Shown here piece after piece: positions 14,918 to 22,247 of a DNA stretch of 33,475 bases. A program made the translations under genes and the position numbers. Origin of the DNA: a bacterium (GTDB lineage Bacteria; Bdellovibrionota; UBA1018); assembly GCA_019751945.1 (NCBI GenBank), contig JAIEMT010000012.1:1-33475 (forward strand), written 5' to 3'. The first letter of the stretch is position 1, and every line of letters starts with the position of its first letter. The notes under the pieces are model-generated. The model did not search any database. It was not told the DNA's origin and worked only from the letters and a program-made list of their open reading frames with translations.

Positions 14918-17703
14918 TTCTTCTCCCCAGGAACAGCAGCCGGCTGTCCACCTTGAATCTGACGAATGCGGCCTTCAAAATAAGCAGCCAATCGAACTTG
15001 GCCTCCAGCTTGGTACATGGTCTTCAAAGTCGTTAGGGCAGCTAAGTCGTTCGGATTCCCATGCAATGCTGAAAGTGCAATCTGTCGTTGAGCTCCATTG
15101 ATAGAAGCAGGAGCAGCAGCTGACGTTTTGATCGCGGCTTCGGCCGCTGGAGCCGTAGCGGTTGCTAAAAGGTCCGTGTAAGCCTTGGCTTTGTCTTGGA
15201 ACGGCTTCGCCATTTCGGTGAGCGAAGCTTTGATTTGTTCCACAGCTTCCGGAATCAAACCGGGCGGAAGCGGACTATTGACGACTTCACCAGCTAAGTC
15301 TTCGTGGTTCTGTTTGAGGATCTTGAGCATCTCCACGCGAGTTCCCTGGTCGGCACCTTGGAGGTACTTCTCGCCCCAGTCCGAGACTTTCTTCAAGAGA
15401 GCGATTCTCTTTTCAAAGTTCTGCTTACTCTTCTTGCCGTAGAATTTCACCTTACGCTGTTCAGCATCGAGCGCCCTGAGATTATCCAGGACTAGCTTCG
15501 ACCACGCCGGTCCTAAGCTCTCTGGCGAATCCAAGAGGATCTTGTTGATCTCAGCAACATGTTTTCCTGCCAAGCCATTCTGAGCCAGGTAATGAGCAAT
15601 ACGACGCTCATTCTTCTGGGTCGGCTTGAGTTTCAGGGTGTCGTAGTCGAGAAGCTTTGCATCCGCCAAGAGCGATACCAAAAGGTTTTCTTCTTCTTCC
15701 GTAATGTCCTTTTTCTTGGCTTGTTCACGAACCACTCGGAGCAAGATGCGATTGCGATCGAGGTTCTGTTCAGCCAATTCATACAGCAACATGAGCTTGA
15801 AGGAGTCCGCCACTTTCGGATTCGGATTGAGTTCTTCAGAAAGCTTCGCCGATTCGCCGAAGTAAGCAGCAGCTTCGTACTCGGTTGCTAACCCGGCCTT
15901 ATCTCCAGTGAGCTTTAAGATTTCAATGATGGCGGGCTCGTTCTTTTGATTGACGGCCAAGACTTTGGTGTTTTCGCAAGATTTTGGTGTGAACTTCCCC
16001 GCCTTACAGAAAGTCATGAAGGTGTTCAATGCTTCCGCAGATTGCATGCCCTGAGCAGTTGCCAACTCAAAGGTGGCCTGGTCAGCGATTTTTTCAACTT
16101 CAGGCAATTCCTTAGCAATGACTGCTTGCTTGTTCAACGTTGGGCTTTTCGTCCAAATTTCAGTTTGGGCGATGATCGCGCGATAGTCTTTCTTTTGGTT
16201 CAAGATATCCAACGACAAGTGCTGCGATTGGATGGCCCATTGGTCGGTTCCACTCGAAGCCAATGCTTGGAACAACGGCAACGCCGCTTCATTGTTCTTG
16301 GTTTCGTAAAGGGCTCGAGCTGCGAGGTACTTGTACTCGCGATGCTTGGGATCGCTAGCGGGAGTGTAACTCGCGAGGCGATTCATTTCTTCAGCAACGA
16401 TGTCCTGAAGATTTAACTTCTGAGCGATGGAGGCGCGAATCTTACGAAGGCGAATTTCTTCGTCGGTATTGACCATTGAGCCGCCTACGGAAACCGTAGC
16501 AATCCAGCCCTTGAGTTGGTCGAGTTTTACTTGTTCATCAGTCTCAGCAGCCAGCCAGCCGTCCATCATCTTCTGACGTTCGGAGGTGGCAGGATAGAGC
16601 TTCAAGTAAACGAGAGCCGCCTTTTTAAAATCATCCGCATACTGCTTTTGGCTGATGCGTTCGCTGTCCAACTGAACGATCACGCGACGGATGACTTTTT
16701 CTTCTTCGGACTTCGCGTCCGACAAACCATGGCCTTCGATCTGGGTGAGGATCATACGGAACTTTTGCCAATCCCTGGCACCGTAATATTCCTCGAGAAG
16801 TTGAGCCTGATGTTTCAAGCTCGGCTCTCTGTCATTCACCAGTTCTAAGACCCGCAAGCCGGCGGGTTTGTTACCTGCAGAAAAGAATGCTTCTGAAAGA
16901 CCTGCTACAAGGGACGGACGAGACAATCTCTTGGAGATGCCATCGATTTCGGCCAGGGCGTCTTCACCCGTGCCCGGTCTTTCCGACCAGAAGAGTACAA
17001 AGTCGCGCAACACTTCTTCGCGCGGATTGCCTTGAGAGTCCCAAAGGCCCAGGCGAAGTTCAGCTAAAGCTTCGTCGTGAGCGCCTAAGCGGTGGAGCAA
17101 CCAGCCCCTTCTATAATGAGCGTAGTAGCAAACGTCTTGCGCCGAACAATATTCGATGGCGCGCTTATAATATTCGTCTGCTTCTTTTACAGAGGCAGCA
17201 CTGTTGACATTCGCTTCGCGCATTTCAGCCAAGCGGAGTGCGGCTTCCTTGCGAACCATTGGGATGTCTTCTTGTTGAATCAAAACTTTCCAAAGCTTTT
17301 CGGCTTCGCCCGACTGATTGGTGTCGGAATAAATGCGCGCCAATTGGAATTGAACTTTAATCTTTTGAGTGCCGCTAATCGGAGCCAGATAGCCATTGCC
17401 TTTGAGGGCTTCCAAATAGAGAGCAGTGGCTCGACCACGATAAGCCTGTGCTAAGCGGCGATCGTTTTCGGTTCCGTTCACCTTGTTCGCTGCTTTACCT
17501 GCTTCATCAAAGAGCAAGTCCGCGAGCTTGAGATTCATTCCCAAACGAGCGGGATCTTGCGGGCTGAGCGAGCTACGGAGCTGCTCATATTCGCGAATCA
17601 GGCGGTTCTCTTCGGCTCGTGCGAGCCCAGTGCTCAGGACGGCGCCTAAAAGAATAAAGGTGAGAAGCTGAGTAGGTTTCAGGCTTCGGTGCGCCAAACT
17701 CAT
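14914..17703 (-). CDS. Large periplasmic TPR protein (GltI/AgmK- or GltD-like role)
   Basis: A 929-residue protein with a signal peptide (cleavage near LARA-EE, residue 30). The rest is almost entirely helical. Many TPR-like 34-residue units occur, for example around 110-200 (KVQFQLARIYSDTNQSGEAEKLWKVL, YYAHYRRGWLLHRLGAHDEALAELRLG) and around 450-500. The last 60 residues return to a TPR-like form (LSALHGNPNDLAALTTLKTMYQAGG). Such solenoids (GltD/AgmU, GltE/AglT, GltI/AgmK) are scaffold parts of the Myxococcus gliding complex. This one is much shorter than AgmK, so orthology is not claimed. Its start overlaps the stop of the second TolR-like gene by 4 bp and its stop overlaps the next gene by 4 bp. 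Confidence 0.8.
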   Translation of the reverse strand: MSLAHRSLKPTQLLTFILLGAVLSTGLARAEENRLIREYEQLRSSLSPQDPARLGMNLKLADLLFDEAGKAANKVNGTENDRRLAQAYRGRATALYLEALKGNGYLAPISGTQKIKVQFQLARIYSDTNQSGEAEKLWKVLIQQEDIPMVRKEAALRLAEMREANVNSAASVKEADEYYKRAIEYCSAQDVCYYAHYRRGWLLHRLGAHDEALAELRLGLWDSQGNPREEVLRDFVLFWSERPGTGEDALAEIDGISKRLSRPSLVAGLSEAFFSAGNKPAGLRVLELVNDREPSLKHQAQLLEEYYGARDWQKFRMILTQIEGHGLSDAKSEEEKVIRRVIVQLDSERISQKQYADDFKKAALVYLKLYPATSERQKMMDGWLAAETDEQVKLDQLKGWIATVSVGGSMVNTDEEIRLRKIRASIAQKLNLQDIVAEEMNRLASYTPASDPKHREYKYLAARALYETKNNEAALPLFQALASSGTDQWAIQSQHLSLDILNQKKDYRAIIAQTEIWTKSPTLNKQAVIAKELPEVEKIADQATFELATAQGMQSAEALNTFMTFCKAGKFTPKSCENTKVLAVNQKNEPAIIEILKLTGDKAGLATEYEAAAYFGESAKLSEELNPNPKVADSFKLMLLYELAEQNLDRNRILLRVVREQAKKKDITEEEENLLVSLLADAKLLDYDTLKLKPTQKNERRIAHYLAQNGLAGKHVAEINKILLDSPESLGPAWSKLVLDNLRALDAEQRKVKFYGKKSKQNFEKRIALLKKVSDWGEKYLQGADQGTRVEMLKILKQNHEDLAGEVVNSPLPPGLIPEAVEQIKASLTEMAKPFQDKAKAYTDLLATATAPAAEAAIKTSAAAPASINGAQRQIALSALHGNPNDLAALTTLKTMYQAGGQVRLAAYFEGRIRQIQGGQPAAVPGEKK

Positions 17704-18245
17704 TGAACCTTTCCTCCGCCCAAACTGCTGCCTGCAACAACTGCGAGCTGCATGGTTGCGTAGGCTTGGCTTTGAACCATGCCCATCAAGGTAGAAACGG
17801 TGGTGCTGGGAACTTCGGTGTGAGCCTGAATGGTCACTTTACCCGGAAAATCTTGATTCGGATGGGTTTTTTCCCAGAGTTCGCGATGGTCTTGGAGACG
17901 GCCCATGAGGTCGTCCGGACGGGTGAGTACTTCACCCGTTTCGCCCACAAACTTTTGGTCGAAGTAAACGCCATCTGTCGCGATCGAAAGAACAGGCGCG
18001 TCTTCCATTTCAGCGCCGCTCACTGCTACCGGAAGAGTGACACCCTTCGAAACGTAGAGCAGATCTGGAGAAGCCGAGAAGTTCTGGAGCAAGAAAATTA
18101 CCAACAAACTGAACATGTCCACCATGGGGGTGAGCATGAGGCCCGCAAGAACCGAACGTGAATTCTTCTTCTTGCCTCTACCGCCCGCGCGGAGATTATT
18201 GACAAAGGTGCCTGTAGCAATGCGGCGTTTTAAGAACATTCCCAA
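17700..18245 (-). CDS. ExbD/TolR-family motor protein (AglQ/AglS-like), second copy
   Basis: A 181-residue bitopic inner-membrane protein of the ExbD/TolR family. After a basic N-terminus (GGRGKKKNSR) the single membrane helix LAGLMLTPMVDMFSLLVIFLL carries the key acidic residue Asp43, the expected proton-binding site. The periplasmic part (about 60-181) contains strands typical of the family (VTIQAHTEVPSTTVSTLM). In Myxococcus, one TolQ-like protein (AglR) works with two TolR-like proteins (AglQ, AglS) as the gliding motor, and the same 1+2 composition is present here. The gene starts 3 bp after the first copy and overlaps the TPR gene by 4 bp. It is more diverged from standard TolR than the first copy. 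Confidence 0.88.
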   Translation of the reverse strand: MGMFLKRRIATGTFVNNLRAGGRGKKKNSRSVLAGLMLTPMVDMFSLLVIFLLQNFSASPDLLYVSKGVTLPVAVSGAEMEDAPVLSIATDGVYFDQKFVGETGEVLTRPDDLMGRLQDHRELWEKTHPNQDFPGKVTIQAHTEVPSTTVSTLMGMVQSQAYATMQLAVVAGSSLGGGKVQ

Positions 18246-18248
18246 CTC

Positions 18249-18758
18249 CTACTGTGGAAGTACTCCCAGGTTGACCAACTTGTTTTTACGTAACTTATCC
18301 ATCACGGCGACCATGTGGCCGTACGGAACTTTTGCATTGGGAGCGACGGTAGCCGATGAGATGACTGTCGACGGATCGACAGCCAACCCATTTTGACTTT
18401 TCACAACCGTACCAATGAGCGAACCCAGTCCTGCGTCGAATTGATTCGCCAATTCTTCGATCGTGGCAGCTGCGAACTTCGTACTCTTAATGACGCCACC
18501 CTTGGTGGTTTTCAACGTCACACCGAGTGCTGTCGGAGCTGTGAATCGCACTTCCATTTCATATTTCTGTGAGGGGTTTGGAGCTGCAGCCGAGGTACCG
18601 TGTGATTGTTTCACATCGATCGAGCTCGTTTGAACCCAAACTGCTGTAATCAGGAGGAAGCAAATACACATCGAGAGCAAGTCAATGAAAGGAACAAGAT
18701 TGACTTCGGCTTCGAGGCTTTTTTTGCCACCTTTGCTAGGTAAACTGACTGCACCCAT
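18249..18758 (-). CDS. ExbD/TolR-family motor protein (AglQ/AglS-like), first copy
   Basis: A 169-residue ExbD/TolR-type protein. The membrane helix starts after EAEVN and reads LVPFIDLLSMCICFLLITAVW, with the conserved Asp26 expected to carry protons through the motor. The periplasmic domain (about 55-169) ends in the usual strand-helix pattern (ATVAPNAKVPYGHMVAVMDKLRKNKLVNLGVL), as in ExbD/TolR, where this region dimerises and contacts the cell wall or transducer. A ribosome binding site (GAGGG) lies 4 bp before the ATG. It sits 47 bp after the TolQ-like gene and 3 bp before the second copy. Confidence 0.92.
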   Translation of the reverse strand: MGAVSLPSKGGKKSLEAEVNLVPFIDLLSMCICFLLITAVWVQTSSIDVKQSHGTSAAAPNPSQKYEMEVRFTAPTALGVTLKTTKGGVIKSTKFAAATIEELANQFDAGLGSLIGTVVKSQNGLAVDPSTVISSATVAPNAKVPYGHMVAVMDKLRKNKLVNLGVLPQ

Positions 18759-18805
18759 AATCCCTCACTATTTCCTAAGTGATGATCTGTTACGGACTCA
18801 ATGAT

Positions 18806-19540
18806 TTACTGAACAGGCTGCTGTGCAGGCTGTTGAGCGTGACGGCTTTCCGATCTTGCGGACGCCTTGCTTGAACCAGCGGACTTTTGAACAGCCGGAT
18901 CTGCTTCGATTAAGAAGAGCAAGTCGTTGTAAATTTCGGTGGTCATCTCAGTCAAGCTGCCGGTGATTTTATCGGTACGGTTTTGGAAAACGGCGTACGC
19001 GATCAAAGCCGGAATAGCCACGATCAGACCGAAAGCGGTACAGTTCATGGCTTCAGCGATACCTTTCGACAGCAACGTTGCGCGGTCAGAAGCCGAAACG
19101 CTTCCGCCTGCTACAGCTGCGAAGGAGTGAATCATCCCGACGATGGTTCCGAGCAACCCTGCGAGAGTTGCAACGTTTCCAAACACGGCCAAGAAGCTGG
19201 TCCACTTGTCGATGCCAGCGATTTCCGAATTGAGTTTTTCATCCAAGCGAGCTTGGAGTTCTTCTTCGCCTGCAGCGGTCGAACGGAGATGGCAGCCAAG
19301 AGCTGCGATCTTGCCAACGCTGGTTTCACCAGCGGTGTTCAATGCAAATTTTTCGGCGCCGAGTAGGTCGCCTTTTGAAACGAGATCTAGAAGCGCTTTA
19401 CGAAAGCCTGGAGCTGGTGCCTTGAAATTGAAGTAAAGTGAACGTGCTCTTTCCACGATCAACATTACCGTCAAAATTCCCAGGGCCAGAATGGCATACA
19501 TCGTTGCGCCACCTTCCTGAAACTTATGCAGAATTCCCAT
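18806..19540 (-). CDS. MotA/TolQ/ExbB-family motor protein (AglR-like)
   Basis: A 244-residue inner-membrane proton-channel protein. Three membrane helices are visible: about 11-29 (ATMYAILALGILTVMLIV), 114-139 (including GNVATLAGLLGTIVGMIHSF) and 161-184 (AFGLIVAIPALIAYAVF). A cytoplasmic loop of about 75 residues lies between the first two, as in TolQ/ExbB. The LLGTIVGMI and AEAMNCTAFGLIVAIPA segments are the family signatures lining the channel. The C-terminal 25 residues are a Gln/Ala/Ser-rich tail. With the two TolR-like proteins downstream it should form a 5:2-type motor analogous to AglR-AglQ-AglS. It is the first gene of the 14-gene operon, with a good promoter and an AAGGAA ribosome binding site upstream. 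Confidence 0.92.
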   Translation of the reverse strand: MGILHKFQEGGATMYAILALGILTVMLIVERARSLYFNFKAPAPGFRKALLDLVSKGDLLGAEKFALNTAGETSVGKIAALGCHLRSTAAGEEELQARLDEKLNSEIAGIDKWTSFLAVFGNVATLAGLLGTIVGMIHSFAAVAGGSVSASDRATLLSKGIAEAMNCTAFGLIVAIPALIAYAVFQNRTDKITGSLTEMTTEIYNDLLFLIEADPAVQKSAGSSKASARSESRHAQQPAQQPVQ

Positions 19541-19601
19541 TTTGTCTGTCTTCCTTTCTTATGTCTTCCGGGCTACGCAGACCCGAAAATTTAGCTTACG
19601 C

Positions 19602-19630
19602 GTTATACTAAATGTGACCGTATTAGTCAA
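19602..19630 (-). promoter_or_regulatory. Sigma70-type promoter of the gliding-type operon
   Basis: On the minus strand TTGACT (19625-19630) and TATAAC (19602-19607) are separated by exactly 17 bp, the best promoter match in the window. It lies in the 93-bp gap between the lipoprotein gene that ends at 19634 and the TolQ-like start at 19540, giving a leader of about 55 nt. It shows that the motor operon can be transcribed independently of the gene before it. Confidence 0.65.
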
Positions 19631-19633
19631 AAA

Positions 19634-20695
19634 CTACGGACGGCCTAAAAAACCCCCTCGGAATATCGGTGCTGGAGCTGTTGTTTTCCTTGTAGAATCC
19701 TTTACTTTGATCACTTTGGGGGGCGCCTTTTCGTCCGGTAAAGTCAGGATTACGGCCGTGGCGGAACCCTCAAAATGGACAGTCTTGGTGGCCTTATCTT
19801 CCAAAACGGTTTCCTTATTGGGTTGGCAGGCGGCAAAAATTAAGACTTCTTTAAACTCGTAGTCGCGGAATTTGACCGTCGAATCTTCCAGTTCGAGAGC
19901 CATTTTTTCTTCCCAGGCAGCGCACTGGGCTCTGTAGCCGGCCTCGGCGTCTTGAAGATTTCCACTGGGCCCTTTTATTTTCGCAATTACTTCACGAGTT
20001 GTGGCGACGTAAGCTTTGTACCGAACGTTCGTCCAGTATTTGTATCCAGCTTCTCCGCCTTCATCGCCGACTGGAATCTTGGCACCGTCGAAATCTCCGC
20101 ATTCGATTTCTTCAACACGAATGCCCAGTTTTCCGTTTGTTTCTTCGACTTCTTTCTTCTTTTTTGCGCAGGCGGCTTCGAGCATCTGGCGGCCTTTGTT
20201 CACGGCAGGAGCGCCGGCGCCCGGAGAAAGAGGCGCCTCCACCTTATCGCTGACCGTTTCTTCGATGATCGGATAGGTCACGCTCAGATTCATCGTGGAG
20301 TAGTAGTAATAAATGGGTTTGTTATCGAGATCAGTGAATTGGCGGTCTTTGGGGTCGCCTGGCTTGAGCGCGTAGATGTGGTCGCCAGCGGGCGAGTTCT
20401 CGAGTTTTTGTTTGAACGAAGAGACGGCTTGGTCAAAAGCGTTTCGGCCGTCGCTCTGTGTGGGTGCCCAAGGAGCTTTGAATTCGTAGTCAAAACTGAC
20501 CACCGCTCCTGGAGGGTCTGTTACCAGATTGGGGACTACGGTCAGCTTGCTCACCAAGCTGGCTTCGGCTCCTGGAGGCGTTACAGGAACAAAGACGGTG
20601 ATGGGAGCGGGATCTTTTTTAGACCCACAGCCCGCACTGAGGCCTGTCACCGCTAAAATACCGCAGCAAAGAGTAGTAAACTGAATTAGTTTCAT
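19634..20695 (-). CDS. Lipoprotein of unknown function upstream of the motor operon
   Basis: A predicted lipoprotein of 353 residues from the chosen ATG, whose signal peptide MKLIQFTTLCCGILAVTGLSAGC has a clear lipobox with Cys23. The open frame extends 19 codons further upstream (to 20752), but those residues would spoil the signal peptide, so the internal ATG is preferred; AAGAGG lies 12 nt before it. The mature part opens with Ser-Lys-Lys-Asp and Pro/Val-rich sequence. It contains a Lys/Glu-rich helix (CAKKKKEVEETNGKLG) and about six cysteines, and ends with basic Pro/Ala-rich residues. No family is recognised. It ends just before the motor promoter, so a link to the motor is possible by position only. 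Confidence 0.7.
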   Translation of the reverse strand: MKLIQFTTLCCGILAVTGLSAGCGSKKDPAPITVFVPVTPPGAEASLVSKLTVVPNLVTDPPGAVVSFDYEFKAPWAPTQSDGRNAFDQAVSSFKQKLENSPAGDHIYALKPGDPKDRQFTDLDNKPIYYYYSTMNLSVTYPIIEETVSDKVEAPLSPGAGAPAVNKGRQMLEAACAKKKKEVEETNGKLGIRVEEIECGDFDGAKIPVGDEGGEAGYKYWTNVRYKAYVATTREVIAKIKGPSGNLQDAEAGYRAQCAAWEEKMALELEDSTVKFRDYEFKEVLIFAACQPNKETVLEDKATKTVHFEGSATAVILTLPDEKAPPKVIKVKDSTRKTTAPAPIFRGGFLGRP

Positions 20696-20773
20696 TCTGA
20701 GCGGAAACCTCTTCATAAATGCGTTACAAAATCGTTGCGAGCTCCCACACACGTATCTGAGCTAACGCTGGGC

Positions 20774-20800
20774 AATATAATACTTTTTCCCTAAGGTCAA
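20774..20800 (-). promoter_or_regulatory. Weak promoter candidate for the upstream lipoprotein gene
   Basis: On the minus strand TTGACC (20795-20800) is followed after 15 bp by TATATT (20774-20779). The -35 is good and the spacing short. It is suitably placed in the divergent region before the lipoprotein start at 20695. Confidence 0.3.
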
Positions 20801-20832
20801 TAGCCGCTACTAAAAAATCTTTGGAAATTTGT

Positions 20833-20872
20833 CTAAGAAAATCTATGGCAAATCTAAGAAATGACTAAGAAA
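20833..20872 (+). repeat. Three direct repeats of CTAAGAAA in a divergent promoter region
   Basis: CTAAGAAA occurs at 20833-20840, 20854-20861 and 20865-20872. The start-to-start distances are 21 and 11 bp, about two and one helical turns, so all three face the same side of the helix. They lie between the divergent genes starting at 20695 (-) and 20922 (+) and could be binding sites for a regulator. The region is AT-rich, so chance is not excluded. Confidence 0.35.
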
Positions 20873-20921
20873 AGAATGACGCAACTCTGAAAAATTCTGC
20901 CGCAAAAAGCCATGCTAAAAT

Positions 20922-22115
20922 TTGGTAGTGGCTTCATCATCTCTATACCTTCGACTTCTGTCGGTGTTCGCACTGATTTCTCTGGGGCAAGTCCTGCCAG
21001 CTCTGGCGGAGGATTTGCGACAACCGAACGAAACGGCAGGTAAGGACTCTCAAGATTTCGGTCGGCTTTTACAACTCAGTGACAAACTCTCGCGTGCGGT
21101 TTGTGTGGAGGGGGATGCCCTGAAACTTCCGAGTTTGGATACCGGACTGGAGACCGCGTCTTCTTCGACGCTTTTTGAATACTCTCCAGTGCATTCGGTG
21201 CGCCCCATTTCAGAAGCAGATGCGTTAGCTTTTTTGCTCGGAAACCAAAGTACTCTTCTGGCGGCGGAGTCTTTGTATCTTCTTACCGGTGGAGAAGGGG
21301 AGTCTCGAATTTCCTACTCGGATGCCAAGAAGAGAGTCGCGATGGAAATCTGTTCTGCGGTGGTGACACCGGGGCGATTACAAAAATTGGTAACTGCAAC
21401 ACCCAAGCGCTTCTTGCAGGTCATGCCAACGGATGAGACTCGAAAAAAATCTTCCAAGAAAACTATCGGTAAAAAATCAGGAGAGATTTCTTTTCTGCTT
21501 CAGGACGTCGAAGGACGATTTGGAAAAGTGGGATCGCAGTGGTGGGTGGGCGGATGGCTTGAGTCTTTTGAAGTGCGATCGATTCAAGTGGGTGCACGCA
21601 CCTACACTCGATTGGCAAATCCTCTGACCAATCGCGCGCAGCTTTTTCTTTTAGGAAATGCGGACGGTTTTCCCATGGGTTATCTCTACACTTTGCCAGA
21701 GTCCGAATTGCTGGAGTTGGTTCGCAATAAATCCGCTCCAAAGTTGGAAGAAAATGATTCTGCAAAAATGCGTCGCTTCGAAACATTTCGGGCCATGATG
21801 GAAATCGAAGCGCTTCGAAAAGTGAAGAAAAACCCGGAAAAATCGGAGAAAATTAAGAAATTGCAGGAGTCGTATCGAAGCCTAGTGGGGCAGTACGGTT
21901 CGACTCCGAAAGATGCGAAGTTTAGATCGTACTCAAAAGAAGGTTCTAAATTTTTGAGTAAACTCGACTCAAAAAATATCTTAGACAAAGATTTTTACAA
22001 GATGCTGGAGTACGTGCGCGTGAATGGAAGCGGAGTTTGGGTTGGAGTTTTCACCCCTGATGCAGTGCTGCTCGGATTACTCTCCGACTATAGAAAAAAA
22101 CTTTCCGAAATTTAA
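20922..22115 (+). CDS. Exported protein of unknown function
   Basis: A 397-residue protein with a Sec signal peptide (hydrophobic core LLSVFALISLGQVLPALA, cleavage near ALA-ED, residue 29) and no lipobox, so periplasmic or secreted. The mature protein has two cysteines, SRAVCVEGD and MEICSAVV. A beta-rich middle (SQWWVGGWLESFEVRSIQVGARTYTRL) is followed by a Lys/Glu-rich helical stretch (about 295-330) and a mixed C-terminus. No family is recognised. The start is uncertain: TTG at 20922 or GTG at 20928, neither with a ribosome binding site. An extended -10 (TGCTAAAAT, 20913-20921) would start transcription at about the GTG, so a leaderless message is possible. It is the only plus-strand gene between the two large minus-strand clusters. 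Confidence 0.7.
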   Translation: MVVASSSLYLRLLSVFALISLGQVLPALAEDLRQPNETAGKDSQDFGRLLQLSDKLSRAVCVEGDALKLPSLDTGLETASSSTLFEYSPVHSVRPISEADALAFLLGNQSTLLAAESLYLLTGGEGESRISYSDAKKRVAMEICSAVVTPGRLQKLVTATPKRFLQVMPTDETRKKSSKKTIGKKSGEISFLLQDVEGRFGKVGSQWWVGGWLESFEVRSIQVGARTYTRLANPLTNRAQLFLLGNADGFPMGYLYTLPESELLELVRNKSAPKLEENDSAKMRRFETFRAMMEIEALRKVKKNPEKSEKIKKLQESYRSLVGQYGSTPKDAKFRSYSKEGSKFLSKLDSKNILDKDFYKMLEYVRVNGSGVWVGVFTPDAVLLGLLSDYRKKLSEI

Positions 22116-22247
22116 AAAAACAGTTTGCAGTTTGCAGTCTGCGGAAGCAGGCAGCCGCTTGCTGAAGCTGGGACTGTTGGCAACAGAAGCCGAAACAGTT
22201 TCTGCAGACTGTTGCCCGCTTCCGCAGACTGCTAACCGCAAACTGTT
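22114..22247 (-). terminator. Long inverted repeat, probable terminator of the lipoprotein cluster
   Basis: Arms at 22119-22152 and 22214-22247 are 34 bp each and complementary at 31 positions, separated by 61 bp that contain further small palindromes (CTGTTG/CAACAG, and AACAGT/ACTGTT around CTGCAG). On the minus strand the second arm runs directly into seven T (22120-22114), the form of a Rho-independent terminator for the gene that stops at 22246. On the plus strand no T-run follows, so it would not stop the opposing gene. The very long stem and nested palindromes also resemble a REP/BIME- or MITE-like element that has taken over a terminator role. Confidence 0.6.

Noticed and set aside
18806..19540. 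Housekeeping Tol-Pal operon (tolQ-tolR-tolA-tolB-pal)
   Set aside because: There are two TolR-like genes and an AgmX/PglI-type transducer, and no TolB propeller or Pal gene follows; the gliding-type reading fits better.
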